From the NCBI RefSeq assembly GCF_018704125.1, contig NZ_JAGTIS010000002.1, forward strand, positions 310,001-374,000: a stretch of DNA of 64,000 bases, read 5' to 3'. The DNA is from Metapseudomonas boanensis. Its GTDB lineage: Bacteria > Pseudomonadota > Gammaproteobacteria > Pseudomonadales > Pseudomonadaceae. Position numbers and translations under genes: made by a program. Position 1 is the first letter of the stretch; each line of letters begins with the position of its first letter. Shown in pieces: positions 25,436-32,945 of the stretch. The notes beneath the pieces were generated by a model that worked only from the letters and a program-made list of their open reading frames with translations, ran no database searches and had not been told where the DNA came from.

Positions 25436-26556
25436 GAAGATCGCTCCGCGAGGATCACGTCCGCGGCATGCTGCGGCATGCTGTAGAGGTCAGCGCTGTC
25501 GGCGAAGGCCAGACCATTGGCGCTCCAGCGCAGGCGTGCGGCAGGATCGGCAAGCATCTCTGCGAGCATGCGGTTCAACGCTTCTTGTTGGAACGGGCTA
25601 GACACTACGCGGCCGCTGTCCGCTTCTGCAATGTAATGGGCATAGCCGCAGACGTCGGTGACCAGCACAGGCAGCCCGGCGACCAGCGCTTCCAGCAGTA
25701 CGGTGCCGGTGTTCTCGTTGTAAGCGGGGTGGATCAGCAGGTCTGCCCCAAGCAGGAAGCGCGGAATGTCGCTGCGTCCCTTGAGAATGTCGACCTGGTC
25801 AGAAATACCCAATGCCTTCACTTGCAGCAGGAAGGGCTTCGGGTCGTCCTGACCGATGACGATCAGCCGAGTGCGCTTGCGCAGTTCGCGGGGCAGGTCG
25901 GCCAGCGCCTTGAGGCTGCGATCCAGGCCCTTGGTCTTGAATCCAGAACCGATCTGCGCCAGCAACAGGTCGTCGTTACCCAACTTGAACTCGCGCCGGA
26001 AGTCGGCGCGAATCTCGGCAGCATTGGCCGGCGCGCGGCGATCTGCGGCAATCCCCGGCGGCAGCAGGTGGAAGCGCCGGGCCGGTGTGGCGTAATGCTT
26101 GACGAACAACGGCTGCTGCACTTCGGAGATCATCAATATCTCGGTGCGCGAATCCGGCGCGAACACCGCGCGCTCGTAGTCGGAGAAGTGCTTGTAACGT
26201 CCCCAGCGGCGATAGAGCCCATTGCGCAGCGTCTGCGCCTTGTCTTCGAAGCAGGGGTCGGCGGCGTAGTAGACGTCCAGCCCCGGCATCTTGTTGAAAC
26301 CGATCACCCGGTCGACTGGGCGGCGCGCCAGGTCAGCCTCGACCCAAGCGGTGAACTTCTCGTTGCGCTTGTGATTGAACAGCGCCTTGACCGGTGCGAT
26401 CAGCACCTCGAAGCCGTCCGGGACCTCGCCTTCCCAGATCATGGTGTAGACGCGAATGGCATGCCCCCGGCGTTGGCATTCCAGGGCAATGCGCATGAAA
26501 TCACGTTGCAGCCCGCCGAAGGGGAAGTACTTGTAGAGCACGAATGCCAATTGCAT
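25432..26556 (-). CDS. waaG: LPS core glycosyltransferase WaaG
   Basis: This 374-residue GT4 (GT-B fold) enzyme adds the first outer-core hexose to heptose II; in P. aeruginosa it is assigned to the first galactosamine or glucose-type sugar. MQLAFVLYKYFPFGGLQRD, the IGSGFKTKGLDRSLKAL nucleotide-sugar region and the C-terminal ENTGTVLLEALVAGLPVL with the conserved E-x7-E are characteristic. Its start codon shares one base with the waaC stop (TGATG), so it is coupled to waaC. An upstream extension of the frame is only a shadow of waaC. Confidence 0.95.
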   Translation of the reverse strand: MQLAFVLYKYFPFGGLQRDFMRIALECQRRGHAIRVYTMIWEGEVPDGFEVLIAPVKALFNHKRNEKFTAWVEADLARRPVDRVIGFNKMPGLDVYYAADPCFEDKAQTLRNGLYRRWGRYKHFSDYERAVFAPDSRTEILMISEVQQPLFVKHYATPARRFHLLPPGIAADRRAPANAAEIRADFRREFKLGNDDLLLAQIGSGFKTKGLDRSLKALADLPRELRKRTRLIVIGQDDPKPFLLQVKALGISDQVDILKGRSDIPRFLLGADLLIHPAYNENTGTVLLEALVAGLPVLVTDVCGYAHYIAEADSGRVVSSPFQQEALNRMLAEMLADPAARLRWSANGLAFADSADLYSMPQHAADVILAERSS

Positions 26557-27617
26557 CAGTGGATATCCTCGGTCAGCAGCAGGGCTTCCAGCTGGGTCGC
26601 TACGCGCTGCGGATTCAGCCGCGTGAAACATAGCGGCTGTTCGCGGTCGAGGTCGAACAGGCGGCGATCCTCCGCCGTCGGCTTATAGGCGCAGGTTTTC
26701 TTCAGGCACGGCGCACAGGGGAAATCGCTCCCCAAATGGATCTGCGCACGCCCATAAGCGCCGGTGAAACCCGGATTGGTCGGACCGTAGAGCGACAACG
26801 TCGGCACGTCGAGCGCGGCAGCCAGATGCCCGAGCCCGGTGTCGACGGCGACACAAGCACGCGCCCCCGCCACGACCTTGGCCATGCCCGCGAGGGACAA
26901 TCTGGGGAGCACCGCGGCGTTTTCCAAGCCCTCGGCGATCCGCTCGGCGCGCGCCTTCTCGCTCGGATTGCCCCACGGCAGACGCACATGCCAGCCGTGC
27001 TCGCAGGCGCGCTCGGTCAACTCGCGCCAGTAGGCTTCCGGCCAGTGCTTGGTGTCCCAGGTGGTGCCATGGAGGAACAGCAGGTAAGGTGCACCACCTT
27101 GGGAATCGGCCAACTGCGCACGGCTCAGGCCGTAATCGCCGACGCCTTCCGGCAGGCGGTAGTCGAGGGCCTGCGCGAATAATTGGCGCACCCGCTCGAC
27201 GGCATGCTGGCCCCAGGCGACCGGATAGGCTCGGTCATAGAAGCGGCTGGCCGCCGGTTCACGGGCAGAGTCACGGTCCAGCCCTGCCACCGGCGCCTTG
27301 GCGTAACGGCTCAGCAGCGCGCTCTTGAGCAGGCCCTGCGCGTCGATCACCAGGTCGTAGTCGACCTCGCGCAGGCGGCGCTTGAAGCGGCGCCACTCGC
27401 CATTCTTCAGGGTCTGCCAGAGGTTCTTGCGCCAGCGGCGGATGGCCACCGGGATGACCTGGGCCACCGCCGGGTGCCAGGCAGGAATTTCGGCGAAGCC
27501 TTCTTCCACTACCCAGTCGAACTGGATGCCGGGGATTGCCCGCCGGGCATCGGTCAACGCCGGAAGGGTGTGAATCACATCGCCCAGGGAGGATGTCTTG
27601 ATCAGCAATACCCGCAC
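26556..27617 (-). CDS. waaC: ADP-heptose:LPS heptosyltransferase I WaaC
   Basis: This 353-residue GT9 enzyme transfers the first L-glycero-D-manno-heptose to Kdo. RVLLIKTSSLGDVIHTLPALTDA is the N-terminal signature (conserved aspartate in LGDVIH), and VDTGLGHLAAALDVPTLSLYGPT is the ADP-heptose site. The start is GTG, directly abutting the waaF stop (TGAGTG), so translation is coupled. The length matches P. aeruginosa WaaC (about 355). Confidence 0.95.
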   Translation of the reverse strand: MRVLLIKTSSLGDVIHTLPALTDARRAIPGIQFDWVVEEGFAEIPAWHPAVAQVIPVAIRRWRKNLWQTLKNGEWRRFKRRLREVDYDLVIDAQGLLKSALLSRYAKAPVAGLDRDSAREPAASRFYDRAYPVAWGQHAVERVRQLFAQALDYRLPEGVGDYGLSRAQLADSQGGAPYLLFLHGTTWDTKHWPEAYWRELTERACEHGWHVRLPWGNPSEKARAERIAEGLENAAVLPRLSLAGMAKVVAGARACVAVDTGLGHLAAALDVPTLSLYGPTNPGFTGAYGRAQIHLGSDFPCAPCLKKTCAYKPTAEDRRLFDLDREQPLCFTRLNPQRVATQLEALLLTEDIH

Positions 27618-28661
27618 TCAGCTAATCTCCGTCAGCTCGAGCGGGTCCGGCACCAGGCGGTCCAGCGCATCCACCACCGGGCGCGGCTGAAGCTCGCGCA
27701 GGCAGTTGTAGTGCCCGAAGCGGCAGGTGCGCTCGAAGCAGGGGCTGCAGTCCAGGCCGAGGCGGACGATTTCCACCTGCTCCGCCAGCGGCGGGGTGAA
27801 CTGCGGCGAGGTCGAGCCGTAGACCGCAACCAGCGGGCGCGCCAGGGCAGCAGCCACGTGCATCAGCCCGGAATCGTTGGAAACCACCGCGGTCGCACAG
27901 GACATCAGGTCGATGGCCTCCGCCAGACTGGTCTGCCCGGCCAGGTTCACCACTTCCTCGCGCAGGCCAGGGATCAGCCGCATGCGGATGTCTTCGCCGC
28001 CGGGGTGGTCGTTCTTCGAGCCGAACAGCCAGACCTGCCAGCCTGAACGAATCTTCACCTCGGCTACCTTGGCATAGTGTTCGGCCGGCCAGCGCTTGGC
28101 CTCACCGAATTCGGCGCCCGGACAGAGCGCCAGAACCGGTCGATCCAGCCCCAGACCAAACTTGGCCAGCGCTGCGTCGCGGCTGGCCGGATCGATGCGC
28201 AGGGACGGCCGCGGGTAAGGTTTGGGCAACTCGGCACCCGGCTCGAACGCCAGCGCCATGAAGCGCTCGATCATCAGCGGCAGACGCTGCTTGTCCAGGG
28301 TACGGATGTCATTGAGCAGGCCGTAGCGCATCTCGCCCTTCCAGCCCGTGCGCTTGGGAATACCTGCGAAGAACGGCACCAGCGCCGACTTCAGCGAATT
28401 AGGCAGAAGAATCGCCTGGTCGTAATGCCCAGCCAGCGATTTGCCGATCTTGCGCCTGGCGGCGATATCCAGCACGCCATGGCCAAGCGGAAAACTCAGT
28501 GCCCGCCGGACTTCGGGCATGCGCTCGAGGATGGGGCGACTCCATTCGGGAGCCAGCACATCGATCTGGCAGTCGGGATGACGACTGCGCAGGCACTGGA
28601 ACAGCGTCTGCGCCATCACCATGTCGCCGACCCAGGAGGGTCCTACGATCAGAATGTTCAT
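27618..28661 (-). CDS. waaF: ADP-heptose:LPS heptosyltransferase II WaaF
   Basis: This 347-residue GT9 enzyme adds the second heptose to the inner core. MNILIVGPSWVGDMVMAQTLF and CATAVVSNDSGLMHVAAALA are the donor-binding signatures, and CSPCFERTCRFGHYNCL is the cysteine-rich C-terminal segment of the family. It is the first gene of the overlapping waaF-waaC-waaG-waaP-wapP-wapQ series. The ATG used here is the family start; only a weak ribosome site is visible, and 93 bases with a CAAGC-rich repeat separate it from ilvE upstream. Confidence 0.95.
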   Translation of the reverse strand: MNILIVGPSWVGDMVMAQTLFQCLRSRHPDCQIDVLAPEWSRPILERMPEVRRALSFPLGHGVLDIAARRKIGKSLAGHYDQAILLPNSLKSALVPFFAGIPKRTGWKGEMRYGLLNDIRTLDKQRLPLMIERFMALAFEPGAELPKPYPRPSLRIDPASRDAALAKFGLGLDRPVLALCPGAEFGEAKRWPAEHYAKVAEVKIRSGWQVWLFGSKNDHPGGEDIRMRLIPGLREEVVNLAGQTSLAEAIDLMSCATAVVSNDSGLMHVAAALARPLVAVYGSTSPQFTPPLAEQVEIVRLGLDCSPCFERTCRFGHYNCLRELQPRPVVDALDRLVPDPLELTEIS

Positions 28662-28685
28662 AAAGGCAGCTTCAAGCCCCAAGCA

Positions 28686-28735
28686 ACAAGCCGCAAGCGA
28701 CAAGCAGCTTCCACCACTTGCAGCTTGCGGCTTGT
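28686..28735. repeat. CAAGC-rich inverted repeat between ilvE and waaF
   Basis: A perfect 13-bp inverted repeat (ACAAGCCGCAAGC at 28686-28698, complement at 28723-28735) lies in a stretch of repeated CAAGC/GCTTG words. Similar low-complexity intergenic palindromes recur in Pseudomonas genomes. It may end ilvE transcription or stabilise waaF mRNA. Confidence 0.55.
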
Positions 28736-28754
28736 CCCTTGCAGCCTTGTCGGT

Positions 28755-29678
28755 TTATTTGACCAGCGTACGCCATTCGGCGTGGGCCGAGGTCTTGCCG
28801 GTCACCAGGTCGAAGTAGGCTTTCTGCAGCTTCTCGGTCACCGGACCACGACGGCCGATGCCGATCTTGCGGCCATCGACTTCGCGGATCGGCGTGACTT
28901 CAGCGGCGGTGCCTGTGAAGAAAGCCTCGTCGGCGATGTACACCTCGTCACGGGTAATCCGCTTTTCCACCAGCTTGATGCCGTGCTCTTCAGCCAGGCG
29001 CAGCACGGTGGCGCGGGTGATGCCGTTGAGGCAGGCAGTGACTTCGGGGGTGTAGATCACACCATCCTTGATGATGAAGATATTCTCGCCGGAGCCTTCG
29101 GCCACATAGCCTTCCGGATCGAGCATCATCGCCTCGTCGGCACCACCGGAAATCGCTTCCTGCAGGGCCAGCATGGAGTTGATGTAGGCACCGTTGGACT
29201 TGGCGCGGGTCATCGAGATGTTCACGTGGTGACGGGTAAAGGAGCTGGTGCGCACCTTGATGCCCACTTCCAGGGCTTCGTCACCCATGTAGGCGCCCCA
29301 GTTCCAGGCAGCGACGATCACGTGGACCTTCAGGCCGGTGGCGCGCAGGCCCATGCCTTCGGATCCGTAGAAGACCATCGGGCGGATGTAGGCGCTTTCC
29401 AGCTTGTTCTCACGAACGGCGGCACGGGTGGCCTCGTTGATCTCGTCCTTGGTGTACGGGATCTGCATGTTCATGATGTGAGCGGAGTCGAACAGGCGGT
29501 CGGTGTGCGCCTGCAGGCGGAAGATCGCCGTGCCGTCCGGGGTGTTGTAGGCACGCACGCCTTCGAACACGCCCATCCCGTAATGCAGGGTGTGGGTCAG
29601 CACGTGGGTGGTCGCTTCGCGCCAAGGCACCAGTTCGCCGTCATACCAGATCACACCATCACGATCGGCCATCGACAT
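28755..29678 (-). CDS. ilvE: Branched-chain amino acid aminotransferase IlvE
   Basis: This 307-residue PLP-dependent fold-type IV aminotransferase makes the last step of leucine, isoleucine and valine synthesis with glutamate as donor. The start (MADRDGVIWYDGELVPW), the phosphate-binding GSGENIFIIKDG and TPEVTACLNGITRATVL segments, and the PLP lysine in MTRAKSNGAYINSMLA are typical. The length equals that of P. aeruginosa IlvE (307). The ATG has GAGGAG at eight bases. It is followed upstream by glnE on the same strand, as in PAO1. Confidence 0.96.
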   Translation of the reverse strand: MSMADRDGVIWYDGELVPWREATTHVLTHTLHYGMGVFEGVRAYNTPDGTAIFRLQAHTDRLFDSAHIMNMQIPYTKDEINEATRAAVRENKLESAYIRPMVFYGSEGMGLRATGLKVHVIVAAWNWGAYMGDEALEVGIKVRTSSFTRHHVNISMTRAKSNGAYINSMLALQEAISGGADEAMMLDPEGYVAEGSGENIFIIKDGVIYTPEVTACLNGITRATVLRLAEEHGIKLVEKRITRDEVYIADEAFFTGTAAEVTPIREVDGRKIGIGRRGPVTEKLQKAYFDLVTGKTSAHAEWRTLVK

Positions 29679-29720
29679 ATTGCCAGCTCCTCAAGAATTC
29701 GATTGGTTCAGCCAGGTGAG

Positions 29721-32666
29721 TCAGCTCAAGCCCAACTCGCGCCAGATCCGCATCACGCCGTGGCGCTCCGCCTGGAACTGGTCCCCACCCACTACGCCAG
29801 GCTGCTTCTGCAGGGCTTGGCGGTGGGCCGCCGAACGGTAGGCTTTGTAGGCTTCCTGCAGCAGGCGAACCTCGTCGCCAGCCAGCAGACCTGCCTGCTC
29901 CAGGCCATCCAGAATGCGGATGTTATCGGTGTAACGCACCAGTTCAGGGTGCTGTCGCGACCAGGCCAGGGCCGCATATTGCACCATAAATTCGATATCG
30001 ACGATACCGCCGGCATCCTGCTTCAGATCGAAGGAGGCCGTAGCCGAGAAGGCATTTTCCGCCGTTCCGGCTGCGGTTTCGCGGGTGCCGAGGGTACTGC
30101 GCATCTTCGCGCGCATCTCGCTGACCTCGGTTCGCAGGGTCGGCAGATCGCGCTCCCGACCGAGCACCGCCAGGCGCACCTGCTCAAAAGCAGCAGCAAC
30201 CCGAGGCGATCCCACCAACACGCGGGCACGCACCAAGGCCTGGTGCTCCCAGGTCCAGGCCTCGCTGTCCTGGTAGCGCTGGAACGCGCCCAGGGAGCTG
30301 ACCAAAAGGCCGGAGGCGCCGGAAGGCCGCAGGCGCATGTCCACCTCGTACAGCGCACCCGATGTGGTCTGAGTGGTCAGCAGATGGATGATGCGCTGGC
30401 CCAGGCGGGTGAAGAACTGGGCGCCATCGATCGGCTTTGCGCCATCAGTCTCGGCCTGGGGGTCGCCATCATGGATGAACACCAGGTCGAGGTCAGAACC
30501 ATGGCCGAACTCCAGCCCGCCCACCTTGCCGTAGCCAACGATGATGAAGTCCGGATCGCACAAGCTTCCGTCCGCGCGCTTGGGCGTACCGTAGCGCGCC
30601 ACAGTCTGGCGCCAGGACAGGGCCAGCACCTGGTCGAGAATGGCCTCGGCCAGCCAGGTCAGGTAATCACTGACCTTCATCAAGGGCAGGGTACCGGCGA
30701 TCTCCGATGCGGCGACCCGCAGGCCATGAGCCAGCTTGAAGTGCCGCAGGGCCTCCATCTGCTGTTCCAGATCGTCCTCGGGGATTCGCGTCAGCCGTTC
30801 GCGCAACTCCGCAGCCAGCTCCGGCGCCAGCGGCGGACGGTAGAGCCGCCCTTCATTAAGGAGTTCGTCGAGCAGCAGGGGAAAGCGCGTGATCTGCTCG
30901 GCGATCCAGGGACTGGCCGCGCACAGCTGGATCAAGCGCTGCAAGGCCCCCGGGTTCTCGGTAAGCAGCACCAGGTACGCCGAGCGTCGTGCCACCCTCT
31001 CGACCAGGGGCAGCACACGCTCCAGCACCAGGTCAGGGTTCGCGTGCTCAACGGTCATGTTCAGCAGGCGTGGAATGAAGGCATCCAGGCGTTCACGCCC
31101 CAGGCGCTGCATCGCCCGGACTTGCGGCCCGGTACGCAGGTCGGTCAGGCGCCGCCACGCCGCAGCGGGCTCGGCAAAGCCGGCCTCGGCCAACTGACGG
31201 CTGGCGCTCTCTTCATCCAGCGCCTCTTCCCAGAGCGGCAGCCATTCGCCACCAATGCAGGTCTCCCCGTCACCACCCTCTTCTTCATCCGGATCAGCGA
31301 TGACCTGACGGAAGTGCCAATCGATCCGGCCGCGCCAGTAGGTCAGCCGCTCATGGAAAGCCATCCAATCATCGAAGCCCATGATGAATGCCACGCGCGC
31401 CCGGTCCAGCTCGCCATCCGGCAGCATCTGCGTCTGACGGTCGGCGATCGCTTGCAGGGCATGCTCCGTGTAACGCAGGAACTCGTAGCCCTCCTTCAAC
31501 TCCGCCACCACCGGCGGCGGCAGGTAACCCTGCCCCTCCAGGGTGTCCAGCACCTTCAACAGCGGCCGCTGTTGCAGACTCAGATCGCGCCCTCCATGAA
31601 TCAGCTGAAAGGCCTGAGCGATGAACTCCACTTCGCGGATCCCACCCGAACCGAGCTTGACGTTCTCGGTCATGCCCTTGCGTCGCACTTCCTGCTGAAT
31701 CAGCTGCTTCATCGAGCGCAAGGCCTCGACGGCCGAAAAATCCAGGTAACGTCGATAGACGAAAGGCCGCAGCATTTGCAGCAACTGGCCACCCGCAACC
31801 TGGTCGCCAGCCACGACCCTGGCCTTGATCATCGCGTAGCGTTCCCAGTCACGACCCTGATCCTGGTAGTACTGTTCCAGCGCATTGAAGCTGAACACCA
31901 GGGGGCCGGAGGATCCGTAAGGACGCAGGCGCATGTCGACACGGAAGACGAAGCCGTCCACCGTGATCACGTCCAGCGCCTTGATCAGCCGCTGTCCGAG
32001 GCGAGTGAAGAACTCCTGGTTATCCAGCGCGCGCTTGGCACCCTCTGTTTCGCCTCCCTCCGGGTAGCCGAAGATCAGATCGATATCGGACGACAGGTTC
32101 AGCTCATGGGCACCCAGCTTGCCCATGCCGAGAACCACCAGATGCTGCGGCTGGCCGGAGCGGCGGCCGATGGGCGTGCCGAACTGCACACAGTGGCGGC
32201 CATATAGCCATTGATAGGCAAGATCGATACTGGCGTCGGCCAGATCAGAGAGATCGTTGCACGTCTCCGCCAGGTCGGCTTGCCGGGTCAGGTCGCGCCA
32301 GATGATGCGCACCTGTTGGCGATTACGGTAACGGCGCAGGCGACGCGCCAGCTCGTCCTCATCCGGACAATCATCCAGCAGCGACGCCAATTGCGCGCGC
32401 AGTTCGCCCGTCGCAAAGCTGCGCTCAAGCTCGCCGGAAGCTGTCAGGGCCAGCAACATCGAAGGATCGCGCGCAGCCTGCTCGGCGACGAAATCACTGG
32501 CACCGCTCACACGAGCAAAATCAGCCTGCTGCTCGTCGGGCCAGGTATCCAGTTCTGCAGCGGGAACGCCGGGAACTTGTGCGAGTGTAGTGCGAAAGGC
32601 CGCCAACGCCCGATCGGCGCTGGATTGGAGGGTGGCCGACAAGGCGGCCAGCGGCGGCAGGCTCAT
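29721..32666 (-). CDS. glnE: Glutamine synthetase adenylyltransferase/adenylyl-removing enzyme GlnE
   Basis: This 981-residue bifunctional enzyme adenylylates and deadenylylates glutamine synthetase in response to PII and glutamine. Two nucleotidyltransferase-fold domains are visible: the N-terminal removase with ELNLSSDIDLIFGYP (about residue 195) and the C-terminal transferase with EFGHGSDLDLVFIHD (about residue 720). RxxGGIRE-like GSGGIREVEFIAQ marks the end of the first domain, and DAGGIVDIEFMVQY that of the second. The length agrees with Pseudomonas GlnE (982). The ATG is preceded by AAGGATAGACC. Confidence 0.96.
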   Translation of the reverse strand: MSLPPLAALSATLQSSADRALAAFRTTLAQVPGVPAAELDTWPDEQQADFARVSGASDFVAEQAARDPSMLLALTASGELERSFATGELRAQLASLLDDCPDEDELARRLRRYRNRQQVRIIWRDLTRQADLAETCNDLSDLADASIDLAYQWLYGRHCVQFGTPIGRRSGQPQHLVVLGMGKLGAHELNLSSDIDLIFGYPEGGETEGAKRALDNQEFFTRLGQRLIKALDVITVDGFVFRVDMRLRPYGSSGPLVFSFNALEQYYQDQGRDWERYAMIKARVVAGDQVAGGQLLQMLRPFVYRRYLDFSAVEALRSMKQLIQQEVRRKGMTENVKLGSGGIREVEFIAQAFQLIHGGRDLSLQQRPLLKVLDTLEGQGYLPPPVVAELKEGYEFLRYTEHALQAIADRQTQMLPDGELDRARVAFIMGFDDWMAFHERLTYWRGRIDWHFRQVIADPDEEEGGDGETCIGGEWLPLWEEALDEESASRQLAEAGFAEPAAAWRRLTDLRTGPQVRAMQRLGRERLDAFIPRLLNMTVEHANPDLVLERVLPLVERVARRSAYLVLLTENPGALQRLIQLCAASPWIAEQITRFPLLLDELLNEGRLYRPPLAPELAAELRERLTRIPEDDLEQQMEALRHFKLAHGLRVAASEIAGTLPLMKVSDYLTWLAEAILDQVLALSWRQTVARYGTPKRADGSLCDPDFIIVGYGKVGGLEFGHGSDLDLVFIHDGDPQAETDGAKPIDGAQFFTRLGQRIIHLLTTQTTSGALYEVDMRLRPSGASGLLVSSLGAFQRYQDSEAWTWEHQALVRARVLVGSPRVAAAFEQVRLAVLGRERDLPTLRTEVSEMRAKMRSTLGTRETAAGTAENAFSATASFDLKQDAGGIVDIEFMVQYAALAWSRQHPELVRYTDNIRILDGLEQAGLLAGDEVRLLQEAYKAYRSAAHRQALQKQPGVVGGDQFQAERHGVMRIWRELGLS

Positions 32667-32767
32667 GGTCTATCCTTTTCTGGCTGCCGCCCCAGGGGCG
32701 GGCAGCAGGCTCAGCGACAGCAGAACGGCTCTAGATCAATGATTTCAGCCGAACACCCGTCGCAGTC

Positions 32768-32834
32768 TGTAGTTTTACTACGAAAGATTGTATCCAAGGT
32801 GCTGAAACCGTCGTCGATTTGTAGTAAAACTACA
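32768..32834. promoter_or_regulatory. Twin palindromic operator candidates upstream of aceE
   Basis: TGTAGT-AAA-ACTACA (32820-32834) is a perfect 6-3-6 palindrome. TGTAGT-TTT-ACTACG (32768-32782) is the same site with one mismatch. Their centres are 52 bp apart, close to five helical turns, suggesting cooperative dimer binding, perhaps with looping. They lie 112-178 bases before the aceE start, between the divergent glnE and aceE genes. The spacing resembles GntR-family (PdhR-like) operators, but the sequence differs from the E. coli PdhR box. Confidence 0.65.
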
Positions 32835-32945
32835 CGAGCCCGGTTCTACCCCCGGTTAATCCAAGAATTTCGCCGCGGCCGCCCATAAGGCCGGCCGTGA
32901 CCACTGGCATCCGATTCTGGAAGCCTTTCCGCCCTGGAGCAAGCC

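Noticed and set aside
28077-32207. Very long open frame (1376 codons) on the plus strand
   Set aside because: It lies antisense to glnE, ilvE and waaF, all well recognised. Long antisense frames are expected in GC-rich DNA, and the product resembles nothing known.
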